Shown: positions 48,284-56,140 of the stretch, in pieces
How positions within the stretch are numbered: the stretch's first letter is position 1
Layout: the number at the start of each line of letters is the position of its first letter
Assembly: GCA_017936605.1 (NCBI GenBank)
Contig: JAGBFH010000006.1
Location: 124,001 to 188,000 of the forward strand
Source of the DNA: Tidjanibacter sp.
GTDB taxonomy: Bacteria > Bacteroidota > Bacteroidia > Bacteroidales > Rikenellaceae
DNA: 64,000 nucleotides
Direction: 5' to 3'
Position numbers and translations under genes: made by a program
Notes under the pieces: model-generated
What the model saw: the letters and a program-made list of their open reading frames with translations, nothing else
Databases searched by the model: none
Told to the model about the DNA's origin: nothing

Positions 48284-49516
48284 ATGAAACAGGCAATTGC
48301 TATTCTTACGGGTGGTGGTCCCGCCCCCGGTATGAACACCGTTGTTGGCTCTGTAGCCAAAACTTTCATCACTAAAGGTTTCCGCGTAATCGGTCTGCAC
48401 GAGGGCTACACCGGCCTCTTCAAGACCAACGCACGCTATGAGGATATCGACTTCCGCCGTGCGGACGACATCTTCAATCAGGGTGGCTCCTACCTCCAGA
48501 TGAGCCGCTTCAAACCCACCGATGCAGACTTTGAGAACAATTTTAACCTCAAATTCTTCCAGGATAACAACATCAAACTGCTTGTTACCGTAGGTGGCGA
48601 CGACACCGCTTCGACCGCCAACCGCATCGCCAAGTTCCTCGAGGCAAAACAGTATCCCATCGCCAACATCCATGTTCCCAAGACCATCGACAACGACCTT
48701 CCCCTGCCCGCAGGTGCTCCCACCTTCGGTTATGAGTCGGCAATGGATAAAGGCGCAGTGATTGGCCGCGCCGTTTACTCCGACGCTCGCACCAGCGGCA
48801 ACTGGTTCATCATCGCCGCTATGGGTCGCTCGGCAGGTCACCTTGCTTGCGGTATTGGTGCTGCTTGCCACTATCCTATGATTGTCATCCCCGAGATGTT
48901 CAATAAGACCGAGATTACCATCGACAAGATTGTTAACCTCGTAATCTCCTCCATCATCAAACGCAAACTTATGGGTATGGACTACGGTGCCGCTATGGTA
49001 TCGGAGGGCGTATTCCACAGCCTCTCGGATGAGGAGATCAAGAATGCCGGCGTGAACTTCTCCTACGATGAGCACGGCCACCCCGAGCTCGGTAAGGTCT
49101 CCAAGGCCCATGTCTTCAACGAGATTCTCGAGAAGAAGCTCAAAGGTCTGAAGATTAAGGTGAAATCGCGCCCCGTGGAGATTGGCTACGAGGTACGCTG
49201 CCAGACTCCCGTCGCAAGCGACCTCCTCTACTGCACCACTCTCGGTATGGGTGTCTACAAACTCTTCAGCGAGGGCAAGACCGGCTGTATGGTCTATGTT
49301 GCACAGGACGGCCAGATTAGCCAGCTCTACCTGAAAGACCTTCAGGATCCCGTTACCGGCAAGATTCCTCCCCGTTTGGTTAACCCCGATGGTGACCAGT
49401 TCCAGGGTCTTGTGAACAACATTCTTTGCTACATCACTCCCGAGGACTACGAGGCAGCCAAGGCTTATGTTGCCAACCCCGAGGAGTATGATTTCAAGAA
49501 GATTTTGAACTGGTAA
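48284..49516 (+). CDS. Phosphofructokinase, PPi-dependent type
   Basis: The 410-residue PFK-family enzyme has LTGGGPAPGMN near the N-terminus, VGGDDTAS (103-110) and PKTIDND (132-138). In ATP enzymes these motifs read GGDGS and P(G)TIDND. The second Asp (D107) and the Lys (K133) are the residues linked to pyrophosphate use, so the enzyme most likely phosphorylates fructose 6-phosphate with PPi, reversibly, saving ATP in glycolysis. Thr108 replaces the usual Ser. The stop codon merges with palindrome A4. Confidence 0.9.
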   Translation: MKQAIAILTGGGPAPGMNTVVGSVAKTFITKGFRVIGLHEGYTGLFKTNARYEDIDFRRADDIFNQGGSYLQMSRFKPTDADFENNFNLKFFQDNNIKLLVTVGGDDTASTANRIAKFLEAKQYPIANIHVPKTIDNDLPLPAGAPTFGYESAMDKGAVIGRAVYSDARTSGNWFIIAAMGRSAGHLACGIGAACHYPMIVIPEMFNKTEITIDKIVNLVISSIIKRKLMGMDYGAAMVSEGVFHSLSDEEIKNAGVNFSYDEHGHPELGKVSKAHVFNEILEKKLKGLKIKVKSRPVEIGYEVRCQTPVASDLLYCTTLGMGVYKLFSEGKTGCMVYVAQDGQISQLYLKDLQDPVTGKIPPRLVNPDGDQFQGLVNNILCYITPEDYEAAKAYVANPEEYDFKKILNW

Positions 49517-49641
49517 AAAACGCATATAGCGGGCGACTGCTGCGTTATACAACAAAAATTTGCTCTGGCATTTACGCTTAGTAATATGCCAGAGCATTTT
49601 TGTTGCAAGCCTTGCATTCATCCCGCTATATGCGTTTTTTT
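49515..49641 (+). repeat. Nested palindromic repeat, family A copy 4 (PFK 3' end)
   Basis: The outer arms AAAAAACGCATATAGCGGG and CCCGCTATATGCGTTTTTT are exactly complementary and equal those of copy 3. The inner palindrome is as in the other copies; one change is CTGCTGCG for CTGCTTCG. Ends in T7. Confidence 0.92.
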
Positions 49642-49950
49642 GTCTAAGGTCTAAAGTCTAACCGACCTAAGTCAAAAGGGCAGAAAGGGCGAAAAGGGCC
49701 AAAGGGGCCAAAAGGGCGAAAAAGACCTTAAAGACCTTAAAGTCCTTAAGGACCTTATCAACTTCCCCCTCTAACTTAGAGGGAATTATCTATGGGGCCT
49801 ATAAGACCTATAAGACCTATAAGACTCATAAGCCCCATAGGCCCCATAGGTCCCATAGGTCCCATAGGTCCCATAGGTCCCATAGGTCCCTAATTTCCCA
49901 AACCTCCCTAAAAAACTTTCTACTTTCAACTCTCAACTTCCAACTTTATT
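49642..49950. repeat. Mosaic spacer with several 9-bp arrays
   Basis: AAAAGGGCG-type (49675-49719), CCTTAAAGA-type (49720-49757), ATAAGACCT (49798-49830) and CCCATAGGT (49835-49891) arrays, all at 9-bp period, then TTTCAACTCTCAACTTC. No gene. The part around 49780-49840 is homologous to 52202-52265. Confidence 0.9.
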
Positions 49951-49952
49951 TG

Positions 49953-49990
49953 TACCTTTGTGGCGTGCAATTCGATTGTATGCAATCGAA
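49953..49990 (+). promoter_or_regulatory. gpx-ohrR promoter with perfect 20-bp palindrome
   Basis: The -7 box TACCTTTG (49953-49960) is followed at 49971-49990 by TTCGATTG-TATG-CAATCGAA, a perfect inverted repeat starting just past the expected transcript start. Its size and position suit a MarR/OhrR operator; it could also form an mRNA hairpin. Confidence 0.55.
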
Positions 49991-50072
49991 AGAGAGGGGC
50001 AGTACATATCAAGAGAGAACAGATAATATAGGACAGAGAACAGAGAACTGATAAAAGATAACAGATAAGCGT

Positions 50073-50561
50073 ATGGAGAATAAGAAGAGCATTTACGATT
50101 TCAGGGTCAAGGACGCCAAGGGTACAGAGGTGGCTATGTCGGACTACAAAGGCAAGGTGTTGTTGGTGGTGAATACCGCCACCGAGTGTGGATTCACGCC
50201 TCAGTATGCGGCTTTGCAGGGGCTCTATGAGCGCTACAAGGAGCGCGGATTTGAGATTCTCGACTTCCCCTGCGACCAGTTTGGCCATCAGGCCCCCGGC
50301 AGTGAAGAGGAGATTCAGAGTTTCTGCACCCTCAAGTACAAGATCACCTTCAGGCTCTTTGCGAAGGTCGATGTGAATGGCGCAAAGGCCGAGCCGCTGT
50401 TCACATTCCTCAAGGAGCAGAAGAGGGGTGGGCTCTTGGGCTCGAAGATTAAGTGGAACTTCGAGAAGTTCCTCATCTCGCGCGAGGGTGAGGTTGTGGC
50501 CCGCTATGGCTCGACCAGGCGCCCAGAGAAGATTGCTAACGATATCGAAAAATTACTATGA
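50073..50561 (+). CDS. Glutathione peroxidase family thiol peroxidase
   Basis: The 162-residue protein has the family triad regions: peroxidatic cysteine C39 (NTATECGFTPQ, normal Cys codon, not selenocysteine), the second cysteine and glutamine in FPCDQFGHQAPG (C67, Q73), and WNFEKFL. Bacterial members usually use thioredoxin to reduce peroxides. Its stop overlaps the ohrR-like start (ATGA). Confidence 0.93.
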   Translation: MENKKSIYDFRVKDAKGTEVAMSDYKGKVLLVVNTATECGFTPQYAALQGLYERYKERGFEILDFPCDQFGHQAPGSEEEIQSFCTLKYKITFRLFAKVDVNGAKAEPLFTFLKEQKRGGLLGSKIKWNFEKFLISREGEVVARYGSTRRPEKIANDIEKLL

Positions 50562-50992
50562 AGGAACAACTAAAACTCTCCAATCAGCTCTGCTTCCCTC
50601 TCTATGCCTGTGCCAAGGAGGTGGTAAGGAGCTACACCCCGTTTCTTGAGCCCTTAGGGCTGACCTACACCCAGTATGTGGCGATGATGGTCCTCTGGGA
50701 ACACCACTCCATAGGCGTCAAGGAGATGGGCGAACTGCTATTTCTCGACTCGGGAACGCTGACCCCTATGCTCAAGAAGATGGAGCAGCGAGGCTGGCTC
50801 ACAAGGGAGCGCAGCAAGAGCGACGAGCGCAGGGTGGTTGTGACCATCACACCCGAGGGTGAACAGTTACAGGAGAGGGCTCAAGATATCCCCTGGCGTG
50901 TTGCTCAGTGTGTGAGCCTCGGGAGTGAGGATATGATTGAGCTCCACGGGTTGCTCGGAAAGTTGCTTAATTCACTCAAGGCTGACAAATGA
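50558..50992 (+). CDS. OhrR-like MarR family regulator
   Basis: This 144-residue winged-helix protein has the OhrR N-terminus NQLCFPLYACAKEVVRSY. C12 fits the reactive cysteine that senses organic peroxides, and C18 could be a partner. The DNA-recognition helix region is SGTLTPMLKKMEQRGWLTRERSKSDERRV. It overlaps the peroxidase gene by 4 bp and the next gene by 4 bp, so it probably controls its own operon, perhaps through the palindrome at 49971-49990. Confidence 0.88.
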   Translation: MKEQLKLSNQLCFPLYACAKEVVRSYTPFLEPLGLTYTQYVAMMVLWEHHSIGVKEMGELLFLDSGTLTPMLKKMEQRGWLTRERSKSDERRVVVTITPEGEQLQERAQDIPWRVAQCVSLGSEDMIELHGLLGKLLNSLKADK

Positions 50993-51390
50993 TGATGGTG
51001 GGTCGTAGGTGGCTGTTTGCGGTGGCGGCCCTCATGTGGGGTGTGCCTGGGGTTATTATCACCCTCAAGGGTGTGAAGGCCTACGGTGCGGTGCCCGAGG
51101 GGGCTCTGTGGTGGCATCTACTCATTACGGTGGCGGTGCTCTTGGGCTTCTTCTTTATGTTCCGCCGCGTGGTGGAGCGCTACTCTGCCCACATACTCTC
51201 GCTCTCGCCACGGGCTTCGGTGTTCAAAACCTTTTCGCCTCGCGGATGGATGTTGATGGCCATTATGATGTGCTTGGGTATGGCTGTGCGCTTCGTGCCG
51301 GGTGTCCCCAATGGCTTTGTCGCCTCGTTCTACTCGGGCCTTGGGCCTATGCTATTGCTCTCTTCGGCAAGATTCTTGCTGAAAATATAA
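50989..51390 (+). CDS. Small integral membrane protein, unknown
   Basis: The 133-residue protein has four hydrophobic segments (about 8-25, 41-58, 86-105, 110-130). No family is recognised. It is translationally coupled to the OhrR-like gene (ATGA overlap), which ties it to the peroxide-response operon. Two further ATG codons directly follow the first, so the start may be 3-6 bp downstream. Confidence 0.7.
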   Translation: MMMVGRRWLFAVAALMWGVPGVIITLKGVKAYGAVPEGALWWHLLITVAVLLGFFFMFRRVVERYSAHILSLSPRASVFKTFSPRGWMLMAIMMCLGMAVRFVPGVPNGFVASFYSGLGPMLLLSSARFLLKI

Positions 51391-51431
51391 CTATTTATTT
51401 GGACTCGATTAAACTCTCAACTCTCAACTCT

Positions 51432-52052
51432 ATGAAAAGACTTTTTACATTTATGTTGGTCCTTGCGGCCTTTGTGCAGTCGGTGGTGGCTGCGGGCGGC
51501 TCAGACTCTAAACCTTTTGCCTACAAGGGCTTCTCGGGCGGTATGATGCTCCACGCAGGTTGGGTGCAGAGGGGCGACATAGCCGTAGGCCTCGCACCTG
51601 CCCAAAGGCTCCGAGGTGTGCCTATGGGCATTGGCGGTGCACTCAAGGTGCGCTTTGGCGACCACCTGAGGGTCGGCACCGAGGGCTACACCTCCTCGCT
51701 CGGCTATGGCGAGTGGGGCTCGTCGCTCTCCATAGGGTGGGGCGGACTGCTGGTGGACTACACCTTCGAGGTGGGCGACTTTGTGCCCTACTTTGGTGCG
51801 ACCATTGGTGGCGGTGTGGTGGAGAACCTCACACTCACCTCCGAGCCCGCACTGGACACCCTCCCCGAGGCCAATATCTCCTATCGCAACTATGGTGTGG
51901 GGGTGGTTGTCCCCTTTGTGGGTGTCGAGTATGGCCTTACCGAGCGTATGTCGCTCACCCTCAAGGCCGATTATATGTTTTCGTTGTCGGCCACCGAGTT
52001 TGACTTCCCCTCGGGTGTGAGGTGCTATGTGGGTTTTATGTTCAACCACTAA
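51432..52052 (+). CDS. Outer membrane beta-barrel protein
   Basis: The 206-residue protein has a signal peptide (LFTFMLVLAAFVQSVVA). Alternating Gly/aromatic strands (GGALKVRFGDHLRVG, YGVGVVVPFVGVEYGL, RCYVGFMFNH) are typical of small OmpW/OmpA-like eight-stranded barrels. It lies 41 bp after the membrane protein gene and ends before a strong hairpin, so it may be the last gene of the peroxide operon. Function unknown. CTCAACTCTCAACTCT lies directly before its ATG. Confidence 0.72.
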   Translation: MKRLFTFMLVLAAFVQSVVAAGGSDSKPFAYKGFSGGMMLHAGWVQRGDIAVGLAPAQRLRGVPMGIGGALKVRFGDHLRVGTEGYTSSLGYGEWGSSLSIGWGGLLVDYTFEVGDFVPYFGATIGGGVVENLTLTSEPALDTLPEANISYRNYGVGVVVPFVGVEYGLTERMSLTLKADYMFSLSATEFDFPSGVRCYVGFMFNH

Positions 52053-52086
52053 AGCAGTCAGCGGTCAGCAGTAAGCGGTAAGCCTT

Positions 52087-52118
52087 GTTCACGGGTATTA
52101 ATTTTAATACCCGTGAAC
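52087..52118 (+). terminator. Hairpin after the beta-barrel gene
   Basis: GTTCACGGGTATTA pairs perfectly with TAATACCCGTGAAC around ATTT. It has a short T-rich tail only. Confidence 0.75.
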
Positions 52119-52350
52119 TATTTACAATAGCAGAAAGGGCGAAAAGGGCGAAAAGGGCGAAAAGGGCGAAAAGGTAGGCCCCGCCCTAAAGCCCCCCCCC
52201 TCTGACTAGCGGGAGATTATCTATGGGGCCTATAAGACCTATAAGACTCATAAGCCCCATAAGCCCTTAAAGTCCTTAAAGTCCTTATAGTCCTTATAGT
52301 CCCCAACCTCCCTAAAGACTTATGTCGGTAGACCGTTGACCGTCAAGGGC
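52119..52350. repeat. Mosaic spacer with 9-bp arrays
   Basis: AAAAGGGCG x5 (52131-52175), TATAAGACC-type (52227-52260) and AGTCCTTAA/AGTCCTTAT (52266-52302) arrays at 9-bp period. It shares the segment TTATCTATGGGGCCTATAAG with 49787 onward. No gene. Confidence 0.9.
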
Positions 52351-52357
52351 TATACGC

Positions 52358-52392
52358 AAAAAGACCCGCGAGCAGTGCTCGCGGGTCTTTCT
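52358..52392 (-). terminator. Terminator of adk
   Basis: AAAGACCCGCGAGCA pairs with TGCTCGCGGGTCTTT; on the minus strand it is followed by a T-run. TTTTGAA 7-mers lie between it and the adk stop. Confidence 0.88.
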
Positions 52393-52428
52393 TCAATTTT
52401 GAATTTTGAATTTTGAATTTTGCATTCT

Positions 52429-53004
52429 CTACTTGAGGCGGTCGATGGCCTCGCAGAGGCGCTCGAAAATCTCATCCACCGAGCCCACGCCATTGATGGC
52501 GATGTGTTTGCCCTGGGCGGCATAGTAGTCGGCTACCACGGCGGTCTGCTCGTTGTAGATGCGGATACGGTTGCGGATGACCTCCTCCGAAGCATCGTCG
52601 GCACGGCCGCTATCCTTGCCCCTCAGCAGAAGTCGCTCCACAAGCTCATCCTCGGGAACCTCCAGCGAGAGCATAATATCCACCTCGCTATGCCACTCCT
52701 CCATAAGGCGGTCGAACTGCTCGGCCTGATATGTGTTGCGGGGAAAGCCGTCGAAGATGCTGCCCTCCACATCCTGGTGGGTAGCCATAAAATGTTTGAC
52801 AATCTCGATTACCAAATCGTCGGGGGCGAACTCGCCTCGGGCGATGCAAGCCTCTACCTTCTTGCCGGCAGGGGTCTGCTCCTGGATCTCATTTCTAATG
52901 ACCTGACCGGTTGAGATGTGGTTGAAACCATACTTCTCAACCAACTTTACGGCCTGGGTGCCTTTGCCTGCTCCCGGAGGGCCGAATAATACAATATTTT
53001 TCAT
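52429..53004 (-). CDS. adk: Adenylate kinase
   Basis: The 191-residue short-form enzyme has P-loop FGPPGAGKGTQ, the AMP-site HISTGQVIRNEI and DGFPRN, and a short lid (RLLLRGKDSGRADDASEE) without zinc cysteines. It balances ATP, ADP and AMP. The -7 box (TATATTTG, minus, 53043-53036) lies 31 bp upstream. Confidence 0.96.
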   Translation of the reverse strand: MKNIVLFGPPGAGKGTQAVKLVEKYGFNHISTGQVIRNEIQEQTPAGKKVEACIARGEFAPDDLVIEIVKHFMATHQDVEGSIFDGFPRNTYQAEQFDRLMEEWHSEVDIMLSLEVPEDELVERLLLRGKDSGRADDASEEVIRNRIRIYNEQTAVVADYYAAQGKHIAINGVGSVDEIFERLCEAIDRLK

Positions 53005-53088
53005 TTACGCCGAATTGTGACTTTTTTCACGAGTGCAAATATATACATTTATCCACAAACTCAATACCGAGTTAGTAAATTTTTTTAT

Positions 53089-53096
53089 TATCTTTG
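53089..53096 (+). promoter_or_regulatory. -7 box of thiL (TATCTTTG)
   Basis: TAnnTTTG match 24 bp before the ATG at 53121; divergent from the adk promoter. Confidence 0.6.
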
Positions 53097-53120
53097 CCAC
53101 AAATTGTGAATTTTCAGGCT

Positions 53121-54149
53121 ATGAGTAAGAGAACGGAGATTTCGGAGTTGGGCCAATTTGGCCTTGTAGACCGCCTCACAGAGGGTGTGGAGTGCAAGAA
53201 TGAGAGTAGTGTAGTGGGCGTGGGTGACGATGCCGCCGTGATTGATGCGGGTGATAGGTATCTGCTCCTATCCACCGAGCTGCTGCTCGAGGGTGTCCAC
53301 TTCGATTTGACATACTTCCCGCTCAAGCACCTCGGCTATAAGGTCGTGGTGGCCGCAATGAGCGATATTCTCGCAATGAACGGCACCCCTCGCCAGCTGA
53401 CCCTCTCGCTTGGTGTGTCGGCACGCTTTGCTGTGGAGCATCTGGAGGAGTTGTATGAGGGCGTGAAGACGGCGTGCAAGGAGTATGAGATTGACCTTGT
53501 GGGTGGCGATACGACCGCCTCAATCAATGGCCTTTCGATTGGCGTGACGGCTGTGGGCGATGTTGCAAAAGATAGGCTCGTGCGCCGTAGTGGTGCCAAG
53601 GAGAACGACCTTGTGTGCATCACCAGCGACCTCGGTGCGGCCTATATGGGTCTTCATCTTTTGGAGCGTGAACGCATAGCCCTGGATGGTCATCCCAACC
53701 CCAATCCCGACTTTGCCAGCCACGAGTATATCCTGCGCCGCTGGCTCAAACCCGACTTGCGACTGGATATTATCAAAGCGCTTGAGGCAGAGGGCATTGT
53801 GCCCACCTCGATGATTGATATTACCGACGGTCTGGCCTCCGATGCGTTGCAACTCTGCAAGGCCTCGGGATGTGGCATAAGGCTCTATCTGGAGCGCATA
53901 CCCATTGCAGCCGAGACGAGGGCTATGGCTGACGAACTCAATGCCGACCCCATCGTGGCAATGCTCAACGGCGGTGACGACTACGAGCTGATGTTTACGG
54001 TGCCTCTGGAGATGAGGGATAAGGTGCTTCACTTCGGTGGCGTGGATGTCATCGGTCATATCACGACCCACGGTGCTGTGCTTGTCACCCCCGAGGGTGG
54101 TGAGTTGCCCCTGACGGCTCCTGGGTTTGCGGCCAAGAAGGAGGAGTAA
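53121..54149 (+). CDS. thiL: Thiamine-monophosphate kinase
   Basis: The 342-residue ThiL has GVGDDAAVI, the substrate-loop STELLLEGVHFDLTYFP (usual TDxLVEGVHF, with Glu for the Asp), VVVAAMSDILAMNGTP, DLVGGDTTAS and a late MIDITDGLASDALQL. It makes thiamine diphosphate. The start at 53121 follows the -7 box; an earlier in-frame TTG lies inside the promoter. Confidence 0.93.
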   Translation: MSKRTEISELGQFGLVDRLTEGVECKNESSVVGVGDDAAVIDAGDRYLLLSTELLLEGVHFDLTYFPLKHLGYKVVVAAMSDILAMNGTPRQLTLSLGVSARFAVEHLEELYEGVKTACKEYEIDLVGGDTTASINGLSIGVTAVGDVAKDRLVRRSGAKENDLVCITSDLGAAYMGLHLLERERIALDGHPNPNPDFASHEYILRRWLKPDLRLDIIKALEAEGIVPTSMIDITDGLASDALQLCKASGCGIRLYLERIPIAAETRAMADELNADPIVAMLNGGDDYELMFTVPLEMRDKVLHFGGVDVIGHITTHGAVLVTPEGGELPLTAPGFAAKKEE

Positions 54150-54183
54150 CCTATTAAAATAGGGATAATTTTGCACTTTGAAT

Positions 54184-54213
54184 TTTGCATTTTGATTTTT
54201 CTTTGTATATTTG
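54184..54213 (+). promoter_or_regulatory. Promoter of the DUF177-rpmF-plsX operon
   Basis: TTTG (54184-54187), 18 bp, TATATTTG (54206-54213), set in TTTTGCATTTTGA-type repeats. Confidence 0.65.
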
Positions 54214-54233
54214 CGGGCTAATTTGAGGCATTT

Positions 54234-54800
54234 ATGGACGCACTGAAGAATTTTGGTATCCACTTCAAGGGGCTAAAGGCTGGAGAGCACGAGTTTCGAT
54301 ATGAACTCGATAAGAGTTTTCTGGAGGCCGTTGGCGACGAGGAACTCCTTGATGTAGAGGTGGTTGCCAATGTAGTGATGACAAAAGCTGCCGCAATGCT
54401 CACCTTTGAGGTTGAACTGGATGGCATAGCAATTGTGGAGTGCGACAGGTGTCTGGATGAACTCGAGTATCCCATCGAGACGAGCGATACACTCTATGTG
54501 AAGTTCAGCGAGGAGGAGATTGAGTTCGACGGTGAGGTTATGTGGCTTAACCCCGCAGATGAGGAGATAAACCTCGCGGGCTACATTTATGAGAGTTTGT
54601 TGTTGGCACTGCCTTACCAGAGAGTTCACGAGAGCGTGGAGGATTGCAATCCCGAGATGATTGGCCGCTTCAGCATCGTGAGCGAGGAGGAGTTCAACGA
54701 GATTGCAGAACCCAAGGAGCAGAGTATGGCCTCGGGTGAGAGTGGAGCGGCACTCGCGGCACTCAAGCGTAGCCTCGAAGAACAAAAACAGGAGAATTAG
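54234..54800 (+). CDS. DUF177 (YceD) family protein
   Basis: The 188-residue protein has the CxxCL motif (ECDRCLDELEYPI) and acidic composition of the YceD/DUF177 family. YceD is linked to 23S rRNA and the 50S subunit and is almost always upstream of rpmF, as here (30 bp). Confidence 0.92.
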   Translation: MDALKNFGIHFKGLKAGEHEFRYELDKSFLEAVGDEELLDVEVVANVVMTKAAAMLTFEVELDGIAIVECDRCLDELEYPIETSDTLYVKFSEEEIEFDGEVMWLNPADEEINLAGYIYESLLLALPYQRVHESVEDCNPEMIGRFSIVSEEEFNEIAEPKEQSMASGESGAALAALKRSLEEQKQEN

Positions 54801-54830
54801 AAATTATAACTTAATAAAACACAAATAATT

Positions 54831-55013
54831 ATGGCACATCCTAAACACAAGGTTTCGTCCACCAGAAGAGACAAACGCAGAACTCACTATGTTGCTGCTG
54901 TTCCTACCGTAGCTGTATGCTCGAACTGTGGTTCGCCCGTTCAGTACCACCGCGTATGCCCCGAGTGTGGTTTCTACCGTGGCAAACTGGCTATCGAGAA
55001 AAAAGCCGAGTAA
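54831..55013 (+). CDS. rpmF: 50S ribosomal protein bL32
   Basis: The 60-residue protein has the L32 pattern MAHPKHKVSSTRRDKRRTHY and a C4 zinc ribbon (CSNCGSPVQYHRVCPECG). Confidence 0.97.
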   Translation: MAHPKHKVSSTRRDKRRTHYVAAVPTVAVCSNCGSPVQYHRVCPECGFYRGKLAIEKKAE

Positions 55014-55032
55014 GAGATAATCGACAAGCACG

Positions 55033-56001
55033 ATGCAGAATCTTCGCATAGGTGTCGATGCAATGGGTGGCGACTACGCCCCCGAAGCAGTTGTTAAAGG
55101 CGTTGTGCAGGCCATCTCCGAGTTGGATGCGACAACCCAGGTGGTGCTCTTTGGCGACAAAGAGGCCATCGAAGAGTGCCTCAGGGCCGAGGGCTACGAG
55201 GGTGATAGAATCGAGATTGTGGCAACCACCGAGGTTATCACAATGGAGGACCACCCCGTGAAGGCTTTTCAGGCAAAGGCCGATAGCAGCATCCGCAAAG
55301 GATTCGAGTACCTGAAGGCTGGGAAGATTAACGGCATCGCAAGTGCCGGCTCGACCGGCGCAATGATGGCAGGCGCAATGTTCACCATCGGTGCAACCGA
55401 GGGTGTTATCCGCCCCGCGGTATCGGCTGCCATTGCAAATGTAAGAGGCGGTTACACACTCCTGCTGGATGTGGGCCTGAATGTAGACTGCAAACCCGAG
55501 GTACTCCACCAGTACGGCATTATGGGTAGCATCTACGCCAAGGACCTCTGGGGGCTTGAGAATCCCAAGGTGGGCCTGCTGAACATCGGCGAGGAGGAGA
55601 GCAAGGGTAATGCAGCGGCAAAGGCGGCTTACCAGATGCTCAGCGAGGAGAGCGCAATCAACTTTGTGGGCAACATCGAGGGTAAGGATTTCTACCTCGG
55701 AAAGGCTGATGTGGTGGTTTGCGACGGCTTTATGGGCAATGTCCTGCTGAAACTCTCCGAGAGCCTCCGCTATATCGCCAAGGCTCGCAAGATTGAGGAC
55801 CAGTTCCTCGACAATCTCAACTACGAGATTAAGGGCGGCACCCCTGCACTGGGTGTGAATGAGGTGGTAATCGTGGGCCACGGCAGTTCGACAGTACTCG
55901 CGCTGAAGAATATGGTACTTCAGACCGAGCTCAGCGTCAAGTCGGGCTACGCCGAGGATATCCGCCGCGCATTTGCAGAGAGAAAAGTTACTGCCGAGTA
56001 G
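55033..56001 (+). CDS. plsX: Phosphate acyltransferase PlsX
   Basis: The 322-residue protein has IGVDAMGGDYAPEAVVKG at the N-terminus, the central GKINGIASAGSTGAMMA and late GHGSSTVLALKNM. PlsX makes acyl-phosphate from acyl-ACP for phospholipid synthesis. Classic rpmF-plsX pairing; here a tRNA-Arg gene follows 30 bp later and there is no fabH. Confidence 0.96.
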   Translation: MQNLRIGVDAMGGDYAPEAVVKGVVQAISELDATTQVVLFGDKEAIEECLRAEGYEGDRIEIVATTEVITMEDHPVKAFQAKADSSIRKGFEYLKAGKINGIASAGSTGAMMAGAMFTIGATEGVIRPAVSAAIANVRGGYTLLLDVGLNVDCKPEVLHQYGIMGSIYAKDLWGLENPKVGLLNIGEEESKGNAAAKAAYQMLSEESAINFVGNIEGKDFYLGKADVVVCDGFMGNVLLKLSESLRYIAKARKIEDQFLDNLNYEIKGGTPALGVNEVVIVGHGSSTVLALKNMVLQTELSVKSGYAEDIRRAFAERKVTAE

Positions 56002-56031
56002 GCACAAGGTCTTGGAAGAGAAGACCAACTT

Positions 56032-56103
56032 GGTTCCATAGTTCAACGGATAGAACGACAGTTTCCTAAACTGTAAATCTGGGTTCGATTCCCGGTGGGA
56101 CTA
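56032..56103 (+). tRNA. tRNA-Arg (CCU)
   Basis: Acceptor GGTTCCA with TGGGACT (two G-U pairs), anticodon CCT in AGTTTCCTAAACT, T-loop TTCGATT. CCA is not encoded. Followed at once by a terminator. Confidence 0.92.
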
Positions 56104-56104
56104 C

Positions 56105-56140
56105 AAAAAAGCAGAGAGCATACCGCTCTCTGCTTTTTTT
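56105..56140 (+). terminator. Terminator after tRNA-Arg
   Basis: AAAAAAGCAGAGAGC pairs with GCTCTCTGCTTTTTT. Confidence 0.95.

Noticed and set aside
50187..50192. Selenocysteine in the glutathione peroxidase
   Set aside because: The peroxidatic residue is encoded by TGT, not TGA.
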